From the NCBI GenBank assembly GCA_016719015.1, contig JADKAZ010000006.1:1-64000 (forward strand): 64,000 bases of DNA, given 5' to 3'. Of this stretch, positions 33,338 through 41,340 are shown one piece after another. Position 1 is the first letter of the stretch. Every line of letters begins with the position of its first letter. Below the pieces are notes generated by a model, which was not told the DNA's origin, did not search any database, and saw nothing but the letters and a program-made list of their open reading frames with translations. This DNA is from Chitinophagaceae bacterium (GTDB lineage Bacteria; Bacteroidota; Bacteroidia; Chitinophagales; Chitinophagaceae). The position numbers and the translations under genes are program-made.

Positions 33338-34054
33338 ATGATATTCAGTGCCGGACTCGGCACAAGATTTAAGCCCTGGACGGATAAACATCCCAAGGCC
33401 CTCGCTGTAGTGAATGGTAAATCACTGCTGCAACGAAATATTGAATACTTACAGCAACACGGTATTAAAGACATCATCGTTAACGTTCATCATTTTGCCG
33501 AACAGATAGAAGAAGCTATAGTAGAAAACGACGGATGGGGCAGCAACATCTTAGTCAGTGATGAAAGAGAAGAGCTACTGGACACCGGTGGTGGTTTATT
33601 AAAAGCAAAAGAGTTGTTTAATCCCGGCGAAAGATTTATTACCTGCAATGTTGATATACTTACCAACCTTGACATCAGTAAATTGTTAGCTTTTCATGAA
33701 CTGCATCATCCCTTGATTTCTTTTGCAGTTACGGACCGAAAAACTTCCCGGTACCTTTTGTTTGATGATAACAATCGGCTTAGCGGCTGGAGAAATACTA
33801 AAACAGGGGAAGAGAAGATTTCCATTCAAAAAGAGAACCTGATAGAAAAAGCGTACAGCTGTGTGGTGATTTTTGAATACGACATCTTCAAAATAATGGA
33901 AGAAAAAAATTTTACGGGGAAATTTTCATTAATTGATGTTTATCTCCAGCTGGCCGCCGACTATCTTATCATGGGCTACGACCATACAGGTGACCACCTG
34001 GTAGATGTTGGAAGGCCTGAGAGTGTTGCCGTTGCCGAATCATTTTTTCCATAA
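33338..34054 (+). CDS. murU: MurU-like N-acetylmuramate-1-phosphate uridylyltransferase / NDP-sugar pyrophosphorylase
   Basis: A 238-residue nucleotidyltransferase. It starts MIFSAGLGTRFKPWTDKHPK, the usual G-x-G-x-R phosphate-binding loop, followed by KALAVVNGKSLLQRNIEYL, VNVHHFAEQIEEAI, DTGGGLLKAKELF, CNVDILTNLDIS and a late GYDHTGDHLVDVGRPES. These match MurU, which activates MurNAc-1-phosphate with UTP in the AmgK/MurU peptidoglycan recycling pathway, better than longer GlmU or RfbA enzymes. The kinase that would supply the substrate is the previous metabolic gene. An in-frame ATG at 33293 would start inside the DUF559 gene and cross the repeat; I prefer 33338. Confidence 0.85.
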   Translation: MIFSAGLGTRFKPWTDKHPKALAVVNGKSLLQRNIEYLQQHGIKDIIVNVHHFAEQIEEAIVENDGWGSNILVSDEREELLDTGGGLLKAKELFNPGERFITCNVDILTNLDISKLLAFHELHHPLISFAVTDRKTSRYLLFDDNNRLSGWRNTKTGEEKISIQKENLIEKAYSCVVIFEYDIFKIMEEKNFTGKFSLIDVYLQLAADYLIMGYDHTGDHLVDVGRPESVAVAESFFP

Positions 34055-34063
34055 TACATCTCC

Positions 34064-34144
34064 CACTAAGACACAAATTTTGAGAATCAGCATTGTATTC
34101 CTTGCGACTTTGCGTCCCTGTCTGCCGACAGGCAGGTTTGTGAG
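34064..34144. repeat. Degenerate CACTAAGACACAAA...TTTGTGAG repeat with a nested 20-bp palindrome
   Basis: The spacer after murU has CACTAAGACACAAA (34064-34077) and, inverted, CTTGCGACTTTGCGTC...TTTGTGAG (34101-34144), a pattern common between genes in environmental bacteria. Inside the second arm sits CCTGTCTGCCGACAGGCAGG (34117-34136), an imperfect palindrome. Half of the same palindrome lies in the loop of the repeat at 17005-17016. Confidence 0.6.
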
Positions 34145-34240
34145 CAATCAATTTTCCATAAAGTATTGCAAATACCCTTTCAACGGTAGCTGCCTTGCAG
34201 GGTTTTACATTATCTTACGACCCTCAAATACACATACTAT

Positions 34241-36196
34241 ATGAAGAAATTCTTTCTCAGCTTGGCAGGTCTGTTTATGTTCATCGGTTTGTTTGCACAA
34301 TCCAATTATGATAATAAAGAAGCCTTTAGTCCGCAATTCTACCCTTATCCCGGCAATGAGTTTCGCAGTGCCAGCGGCGAACCAGGACCGAAGTACTGGC
34401 AAAACAGGGCCGACTACAAAATCAACAGCACTCTTGATACCGCAAAGCATAGCGTAAGTGGCGATGTGGAAATTTTTTACACCAACAATAGCCCGGATAA
34501 TTTGAAATTTCTCTGGCTTCAGCTCGACCAGAATATTTACAAAAAAGACTCCCGTGCCTCAGCTACTACGACAGAATCTGGCGGACGATGGGCCAATGCA
34601 AAATTCACAGAGGGATATAATATCAAATCAATTTCTGTTGAGTACAATGGAAAAACCTTTGCTCCCAAATATACCATCACAGATACAAGAATGCAGGTGT
34701 GGCTGCCCGATGCAGTAAAAGCTGCCGGTGGAAAAGTAAAAATATCAGTGAAATTTGAATTCGTTGTTCCGGAATACGGAACGGACAGGATGGGAAGATT
34801 GAAAACAAAAAATGGTATTGTGTACGAAGTGGCACAATGGTTTCCCCGCATGGCTGTATATGATGATATACAGGGATGGAACACACTACCCTACCTTGGA
34901 GCTGGAGAGTTTTATCTGGAATATGGTGATATTGATTTTACGATCACGGCGCCTTCTAATTTAATTATTGTTGGCTCCGGCGAATTAACCAACCCACAGG
35001 ATTGTTATACAGCCGAACAAATGAGCAGATGGGCTGCTGCAAAAAACAGTGATAAAACTGTGATGATCCGCAGCGATAAAGAAGTAACGGACCCCAATTC
35101 AAGACCCAAGCAGCCGAATTGTACCTGGAAATTTAAAATTACCAATACAAGAGATGTGGCATGGGCAGCAAGCAAAGCCTTTGTACAGGATGCAGCAAAA
35201 ATCAATTTACCCAGTGGCAAAAAATCATTGGCCATCAGTGTATATCCTGTAGAGAGCATCGTAAAAAATGGATGGCAGCGTTCTACTGAAATGGTAAAAG
35301 GATCTATTGAGCATTATTCCAATAAGTGGTTTGAGTTTCCTTATCCCGCTGCTACCAATGTGGCAGGTATTGTAGGGGGTATGGAATATCCCGGTATTGT
35401 ATTCTGTAGCTCAGGTTCATCCGGCACAGGTTTATGGGGTGTAACAGATCATGAATTTGGCCACACCTGGTTCCCGATGATAGTTGGCAGCAACGAAAGA
35501 AAATATGCCTGGATGGATGAAGGCTTTAATACTTTTATCAATGGCCTTTCTACAGAAGCGTTTAATAAAGGTGAATTTAAAGAAGCCAGTTTCTTTGGTG
35601 ACCCCAATTCATCTTTCATGGTAAAATATACGTTTGGAGAAAAGATGGACGGCCTGTATAATATCCCTGAAGTAATTCAACAGGATAATCTAGGTGTAGC
35701 CGCTTATATGAAACCTGCACAAATGCTGGATGCTCTTCGCATTGTTGTACTGGGCAAAGACCGTTTTGATGCTGCCTTCCGGGAATACATTAGTCGCTGG
35801 GCATTCAAACATCCTACGCCATGGGATTTCTTTCATACCATGGAAAATGTTTCCGGCGAAGACCTGAGCTGGTTCTGGAGAGCCTGGGTGCTAAACACCT
35901 GGAAACTTGACCAGACTGTAAAATCGGTGGACTATGTAGATGCAAAACCAGATAAAGGTGCGGAGATCACTATCGAGAACTTAGAAAAAATGGTAATGCC
36001 GGTAACTGTTTTAGTAAAAGAAACAAACGGCAAAGAACATAAAATAGACCTGCCGGTAGAAGTTTGGCAACGTGGGGCTGAGTGGACATTCAGTGTACCT
36101 ACTACCAGTGAAATAAAAGAAGTGATATTAGACCCGGAGAAAAAACTACCCGAATGGAACCGGGATAATAATACCTGGAAGAAAAAAGCTTTTTAA
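34241..36196 (+). CDS. Exported M1-family metallopeptidase
   Basis: A 651-residue zinc aminopeptidase-like protein with a signal peptide (KKFFLSLAGLFMFIGLFAQ). An N-terminal beta domain leads to the catalytic domain: the exopeptidase-type motif reads NVAGIVGGMEYPGIVF (GxMEN counterpart with Tyr for Asn), and the zinc site is HEFGHTWF (His404, Glu405, His408) with the third ligand Glu in YAWMDEGFNTFI. The Glu-for-substrate-amine region is less canonical, so endopeptidase-like or modified specificity is possible. It belongs to the M1 subfamily common in Bacteroidota. A strong terminator follows at 36202. Confidence 0.92.
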   Translation: MKKFFLSLAGLFMFIGLFAQSNYDNKEAFSPQFYPYPGNEFRSASGEPGPKYWQNRADYKINSTLDTAKHSVSGDVEIFYTNNSPDNLKFLWLQLDQNIYKKDSRASATTTESGGRWANAKFTEGYNIKSISVEYNGKTFAPKYTITDTRMQVWLPDAVKAAGGKVKISVKFEFVVPEYGTDRMGRLKTKNGIVYEVAQWFPRMAVYDDIQGWNTLPYLGAGEFYLEYGDIDFTITAPSNLIIVGSGELTNPQDCYTAEQMSRWAAAKNSDKTVMIRSDKEVTDPNSRPKQPNCTWKFKITNTRDVAWAASKAFVQDAAKINLPSGKKSLAISVYPVESIVKNGWQRSTEMVKGSIEHYSNKWFEFPYPAATNVAGIVGGMEYPGIVFCSSGSSGTGLWGVTDHEFGHTWFPMIVGSNERKYAWMDEGFNTFINGLSTEAFNKGEFKEASFFGDPNSSFMVKYTFGEKMDGLYNIPEVIQQDNLGVAAYMKPAQMLDALRIVVLGKDRFDAAFREYISRWAFKHPTPWDFFHTMENVSGEDLSWFWRAWVLNTWKLDQTVKSVDYVDAKPDKGAEITIENLEKMVMPVTVLVKETNGKEHKIDLPVEVWQRGAEWTFSVPTTSEIKEVILDPEKKLPEWNRDNNTWKKKAF

Positions 36197-36201
36197 TGTA
36201 T

Positions 36202-36235
36202 GAAGCCCCTCGTTTAAAGCGAGGGGTTTTATTTT
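36202..36235 (+). terminator. Rho-independent terminator after the M1 peptidase
   Basis: CCCCTCG-TTTAAAG-CGAGGGG followed by TTTTATTTT. The stem starts nine bases after the stop codon. Confidence 0.9.
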
Positions 36236-36437
36236 GCCAACAGACTTGTTATACCTGAAAGGTAGAAAACAACAACTCTTTTACATCCATTACCATTTCA
36301 GAGATCGTGTATTTTTTTTCCCACTTTCATTTTAAAATGCTTCATTTTGAAATCGGTTAGATTTTTGAGGGGCTGAAAAATTGAGTGGTGTAATTCAGCA
36401 GGACTATAATAATTCGATTCCGGGGGCAAAACAAAAG

Positions 36438-36445
36438 TAAATTTG
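36438..36445 (+). promoter_or_regulatory. Candidate -7 box TAAATTTG for the CheB-CheR kinase gene
   Basis: An exact TAnnTTTG match 24 bases before the ATG at 36470, leaving a leader of roughly 18 bases. The rest of the 36236-36437 spacer shows no gene. Confidence 0.5.
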
Positions 36446-36469
36446 TATACCTTTTAGGTACAGACCATT

Positions 36470-39400
36470 ATGGCAACTAAAAAAAATGATAGTAAGAAAG
36501 GCAATCCTCAAAAAGATACTCCACTCACTAAATCAAGCAATCTATTTCCAGTTGTAGGTATTGGTGCTTCAGCAGGAGGATTGGATGCTTTTAAAAAATT
36601 ACTGAAAGCCATTCCCGAAAATTCCGGAATGGCCTATGTACTGGTGCAGCACCTGGATCCCAGCCACGAAAGTATGCTGCCGGAGTTGCTGCAAAAAGTT
36701 ACTAATATCCCGGTACTGGAAGTAGCTGATGATATTAAAGTAGTGCCTGATCATATTTACATTATACCCAGCAATAAAATGCTCATCTCCAATGATGGGG
36801 TACTGGAACTAAGTCCGCGGCCGGATAAAAATAAATCGGAACGTCACCTGCCTATTGATTTTTTCTTTACATCACTGGCAGAAGTACATCAAAGCCATGC
36901 AATCGGAGTTGTATTATCCGGCACAGCATCAGATGGTACGCTGGGGCTAAAAGCCATCAAAGACCACGGAGGTATCACTTTTGCACAGGATGAAGCATCG
37001 GCTGCGTATGAAGGCATGCCGAATAGTGCAGTGCAGGCAGGAGTGGTTGATTTTATTCTTCCTCCTGAAAAAATACCTCAAAAATTACTGGAAGTAACCA
37101 GGATCATTAATGGTAATGGCCGGGATAAACATACTATTCCCCCGCAGGATGAAGACGTGTACAAACAAATTCTCTCGTTGCTGCGCATCCGGAAGGGAAC
37201 TGATTTTACCTACTACAAACAAACTACCATCCGCAGACGGATACTCCGCAGGATGGCGTTGAATAAAAACGAAGAACCTGCAGACTATCTTAAATACCTG
37301 AGAGAAAATAAAACCGAGCAGGATATTTTATACCAGGACCTGCTGATTCCCGTCACCAGTTTTTTCCGGGACCCAAAGGTCTTTGAACATTTATGTGAAT
37401 CTGTTTTTCCCCTGCTGGTAAAAAATAAAACAGCCGGAGAACCAATTCGTTTATGGATAGCAGGTTGCAGTACCGGCGAAGAAGTGTACTCTATTGCCAT
37501 CTGCTTAAGAGAATTTTTAGGCTTTAATTCCTCATCGATTACCGGGGACAGAGTGCAGATTTTTGCCACCGACATCAGCGAACCGGGTATAGCCAAAGCA
37601 AGGGCCGGTATCTATAAAAAAAGCGATGTATCAGAGTTATCACCGCAGCGTTTGCAGGAATTTTTTACCAAAACCAATGGCAGCTACCAGGTAAATAAAC
37701 TGGTAAGGGATATGTGTGTATTTGCGGTGCATAATTTTTTAAAAGACCCGCCATTTGGCAAAATGGATTTTATCAGCTGCCGTAATGTGCTCATTTATAT
37801 GGAGCCCTACCTGCAAAAAAAGGCCCTGTCTACTTTTCATTATGCCTTAAATCACCATGGATTTTTATTATTAGGAAAATCAGAAACAACCAGCGGAGTA
37901 CCTGACCTTTTTGCTTCAGTTAATAAAGCCGATAAGTTATTTACCCGTAAAGATGTACCCGGTAAATATATACACACCGCTACCCAACGCAGCGAACAGA
38001 ACTTTTCGGATATTAATACAAGCTCCAAAGGCGAAAATATCCGTACTGATTTTCAAAAAACGGCTGACGAAATAATGCTCAGCAAATACACCCCCGCCGG
38101 TGTAGTGGTAAATGAAGCAATGGATATTGTGCATTTTCGTGGCAGCACCGGTAATTTTTTAGAACCATCACCCGGCAAAGCCAGTTTTAATTTATTGAAG
38201 ATGGCGAAAGACGGCCTGGCTTTTGAGTTGCGCAACATTTTACACAAGGCCAAAAAAGATAACAAGCCCGTACTGAAAGAAAATATTCCTTTACCGGTAA
38301 CCAATCCGCAGGGTGCAGTGATCAGCCAGCGTATGATCAGTATTGAAGCGATACCGTTGCCCAATATTGTTGAACCACATTATTTAATTCTTTTCCACGA
38401 TAATAATCCAGCCGGTGAGCAACGAACCGGCATCAGGCCATCCAAAACAAAAAATTCATCTAAGTCGAAGAAAGACGACAGAGAAATTCGCACCCAGCAA
38501 TTAGAAAAAGAACTGGCGCAGATCCGGGAAGATATGCGCAGTATTACAGAGGAACAGGAAGCTGCCAATGAAGAATTGCAAAGTGCTAATGAAGAACTGC
38601 TGAGCAGCAGTGAAGAAATGCAGAGCCTGAATGAAGAGATGGAGACCAGTAAGGAGGAGTTGCAAAGCACCAATGAAGAACTGATGGTGGTAAACCAGGA
38701 AATGATGAACCTGAACGAACAAGTTTCAGCCGCCAGGGATTATGCAGAAGCCATCATTCTCACCATCCGTGAACCGTTAGTGGTACTTGATAAAAACCTA
38801 CGGGTGAAAAGTGCCAATAACAGTTTTTATAAAACCTTCCAGGTAATTGAATCCGAAATAGAAGGCCGCCTGATCATTGAATTGAATAACAAACAATGGA
38901 ATATTCCCGAGTTACTGACACTGTTAGAAGAAGTATTGCCTCAAAAAACAAAGATCGTAGACTTTGAAGTAACTATGACCCTGCACAATAAGAATAAACG
39001 GGTCATGTTGCTGAATGCCCGTGAGATCTTAGCTGAAAAAAAGGAAGAGAACCTGATCTTACTGGCTATTGAAGATATTACTGAACGAAGAGAAGCTGAA
39101 GCAATAATAAAACAAACCCACGAAAGATTCCGGCAGCTTGTAAAGGGATTACCGGCATCGGTTTTTTCTACCGACGCTACAGGACATATAACTTTTTACA
39201 ATGATGCCGCAGTAAAACTATGGGGCCGCAAGCCGGAGATTGGCAAAGATCTCTGGCACAGTGCCTTTAAACTATTTAACGCCGATGGCTCACCGCTTCC
39301 TATAGCAAAAAGCCCGATGGCGATAGCACTTAGAGAAGGCCGGAGTATAATAAGTGAAGAAATTATTCTGGAACGAGCTGATGGCAGCCGTTCCTATGTG

Positions 39401-40966
39401 CTGACACATCCGCAACCGGAGTTTGGCTTAGCTGGTGAAGTCATTGGGGGAATTAATATGCTTTTTGATATTACAGAAGAAGTGATAGCCCGGAAAAAAG
39501 TGGAACTGAGTGAACACCGTTATCACAACCTGATTTTTTCTTCTCCTACTTTAATAGCTATTCTGAAAGGAGAAGACATGATCATTGAAATTGCTAACGA
39601 CGCCATCTTAGAACAATGGGGTAAAGGGAAAGATGTGATCGGGAAATCATTGCTGGAAGTTTTACCGGAAATTGTTGACCAGGACTTAGGTAAACGTCTT
39701 AATGAAGTGTATCAAACCGGCACCCCTTATTATGGGAATGAATTGCCGGTTTATATAAATTATAATGGTACAACTAAATTAAAGCATTACACCTTCATTT
39801 ACCAGGCCCAAAGAGATTTGGATGATAAAATAGAAGGAGTAGCGATTATATCCAACGAAGTGACCCCGACCGCCATTTATAACCAGCAATTAAAACGAAG
39901 TGAAGCGTATTTCAGGCAAATGTCTGATCTGATGCCACAGAAAGTATGGACCGCAGATGCACAGGGCAACTATAACTATGTCAATAAATGCTGGCTCGAT
40001 TATACCGGACTTACTTATGATGAACTAAAAGATTGGGGTTGGGAAAAAACTGTTCATCCTGATGATTGGGAAGAAACCAAAATAAAGTGGCAGCAATCTA
40101 TACGTACGGGGAAAAACTTTGAAATGGAACACCGGTTCGTAAATACAGAAGGCATTTACAAATGGCACCTTACCCGTGGATTGGCGCAGAAAGATGAAGG
40201 CGGAAAAATAGTTATGTGGATAGGCACCAACACTGAAATGCAGCAAATAAAAGAAGAGGAGCAGCGGAGAGGTGATTTCATAAAAATGGTAAGCCATGAA
40301 CTTAAAACCCCTGTTACTTCCATCAAAGGGTATGTGCAATTGTTATTAATGATGACGGCAGATAACCCAGGCACGCAAAATATATCGCCGGTAAAGGATT
40401 CTTTAACCCGCATTGACAGGCAGGTAGTAAAACTAACCCGTTTGATAGCTGAAATGCTGGACCTGTCAAGAATTGAAGCCAACAGACTTGAGTTACAAAA
40501 AGAAGTGTTCAGTATCAATACCCTTGTGGAGGAATGCCTTGAAGACATCCGTTATACCAGTCCAACACATGCCATTGACCTATTCGAAGATTTCAGCTGC
40601 ATGGTAAATGGTGATAAAGGCAGAATTGAACAGGTAATAATAAACCTGGTGGCGAATGCCATCAAATATTCGCCAAGCGAAAGTCATATTGAAGTGCGGA
40701 TTAAAAAAGCCCCAAAAAACCAGTTGGCCATTTGTATAAAAGATTATGGAATTGGAATTGAAATTTCTGAACACAAAAAAATATTTGAACGCTTTTATCG
40801 GGTAGGCGGTAAAAGTGAAATAACGTATCCGGGTTTTGGCATCGGATTATTTATTTCAAACGAAATTATAGAACGGCATGAAGGCCATATAACCCTTAAA
40901 AGTGAAACTGGTAAGGGAGCTGTTTTTACAATTAACCTGCCCGTGGCATCTGAAAACGATATTTAA
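36470..40966 (+). CDS. CheB-CheR-PAS-histidine kinase fusion
   Basis: A 1498-residue cytoplasmic signalling protein. The CheB methylesterase domain (about residues 25-215) has the triad in GIGASAGGLDA (Ser), LVQHLDPSHESML (His) and SGTASDGTLGLKA (Asp). The CheR methyltransferase (about 225-500) has TSFFRDPKVFEHL and the SAM motif RLWIAGCSTGEEVYSI. A Glu-rich coiled coil spans about 672-750. PAS domains occupy about 770-1255, with at least four repeats. The kinase has H-box MVSHELKTPVTSIKGY (His near 1275) and an ATPase domain (NLVANAIKYSPSE, GFGIGLFISNEI). No membrane helix is seen. A response regulator starts two bases after its stop. Confidence 0.93.
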   Translation: MATKKNDSKKGNPQKDTPLTKSSNLFPVVGIGASAGGLDAFKKLLKAIPENSGMAYVLVQHLDPSHESMLPELLQKVTNIPVLEVADDIKVVPDHIYIIPSNKMLISNDGVLELSPRPDKNKSERHLPIDFFFTSLAEVHQSHAIGVVLSGTASDGTLGLKAIKDHGGITFAQDEASAAYEGMPNSAVQAGVVDFILPPEKIPQKLLEVTRIINGNGRDKHTIPPQDEDVYKQILSLLRIRKGTDFTYYKQTTIRRRILRRMALNKNEEPADYLKYLRENKTEQDILYQDLLIPVTSFFRDPKVFEHLCESVFPLLVKNKTAGEPIRLWIAGCSTGEEVYSIAICLREFLGFNSSSITGDRVQIFATDISEPGIAKARAGIYKKSDVSELSPQRLQEFFTKTNGSYQVNKLVRDMCVFAVHNFLKDPPFGKMDFISCRNVLIYMEPYLQKKALSTFHYALNHHGFLLLGKSETTSGVPDLFASVNKADKLFTRKDVPGKYIHTATQRSEQNFSDINTSSKGENIRTDFQKTADEIMLSKYTPAGVVVNEAMDIVHFRGSTGNFLEPSPGKASFNLLKMAKDGLAFELRNILHKAKKDNKPVLKENIPLPVTNPQGAVISQRMISIEAIPLPNIVEPHYLILFHDNNPAGEQRTGIRPSKTKNSSKSKKDDREIRTQQLEKELAQIREDMRSITEEQEAANEELQSANEELLSSSEEMQSLNEEMETSKEELQSTNEELMVVNQEMMNLNEQVSAARDYAEAIILTIREPLVVLDKNLRVKSANNSFYKTFQVIESEIEGRLIIELNNKQWNIPELLTLLEEVLPQKTKIVDFEVTMTLHNKNKRVMLLNAREILAEKKEENLILLAIEDITERREAEAIIKQTHERFRQLVKGLPASVFSTDATGHITFYNDAAVKLWGRKPEIGKDLWHSAFKLFNADGSPLPIAKSPMAIALREGRSIISEEIILERADGSRSYVLTHPQPEFGLAGEVIGGINMLFDITEEVIARKKVELSEHRYHNLIFSSPTLIAILKGEDMIIEIANDAILEQWGKGKDVIGKSLLEVLPEIVDQDLGKRLNEVYQTGTPYYGNELPVYINYNGTTKLKHYTFIYQAQRDLDDKIEGVAIISNEVTPTAIYNQQLKRSEAYFRQMSDLMPQKVWTADAQGNYNYVNKCWLDYTGLTYDELKDWGWEKTVHPDDWEETKIKWQQSIRTGKNFEMEHRFVNTEGIYKWHLTRGLAQKDEGGKIVMWIGTNTEMQQIKEEEQRRGDFIKMVSHELKTPVTSIKGYVQLLLMMTADNPGTQNISPVKDSLTRIDRQVVKLTRLIAEMLDLSRIEANRLELQKEVFSINTLVEECLEDIRYTSPTHAIDLFEDFSCMVNGDKGRIEQVIINLVANAIKYSPSESHIEVRIKKAPKNQLAICIKDYGIGIEISEHKKIFERFYRVGGKSEITYPGFGIGLFISNEIIERHEGHITLKSETGKGAVFTINLPVASENDI

Positions 40967-40967
40967 A

Positions 40968-41330
40968 ATGGGAAGAGTTTTAGTGATTGATGATGACCCC
41001 GATATCGGGAGAATGATAAAAATGCTGCTTGAATACAAAGGCTATTCAGTAACTGTTCTGGACCGGACCGAACAGGCAGCCGATATCATCCGCAACAACG
41101 ATGTTAATTTAGTAATAATGGATATGCTTTTATCCGGTACTAACGGCATTGATGTGTGTACCCGTCTTAAAAAAGACAGCACCATTGCCCATGTACCTGT
41201 TATCATGATATCAGCACACCCTGATGCAAAAAAAATATGCCTGGAGGCAGGTGCAGATGATTTTCTTGCCAAGCCTTTTGATATGGAGGATATGTTATCC
41301 GCCATTAATCAATTTATTTCGAGGAAATAA
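40968..41330 (+). CDS. Single-domain response regulator
   Basis: A 120-residue CheY-like receiver with no output domain. The acidic pocket is DDDPD at residues 8-12, the phospho-acceptor is Asp52 in LVIMDMLLSGTNGID, the switch Ser is in PVIMISAHPDAK, and Lys is in DDFLAKPFDMED. It begins one base after the kinase stop, so it is almost certainly co-translated with it and phosphorylated by it. An in-frame ATG at 40902 would overlap the kinase by 65 bases; the shorter start gives the usual receiver length. Confidence 0.93.
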   Translation: MGRVLVIDDDPDIGRMIKMLLEYKGYSVTVLDRTEQAADIIRNNDVNLVIMDMLLSGTNGIDVCTRLKKDSTIAHVPVIMISAHPDAKKICLEAGADDFLAKPFDMEDMLSAINQFISRK

Positions 41331-41340
41331 GAGCAATAGT

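Noticed and set aside
38486..38720. GAAGAA-rich low-complexity stretch as a DNA repeat
   Set aside because: It encodes the Glu-rich coiled coil normally found between CheR and PAS domains in these fusions.
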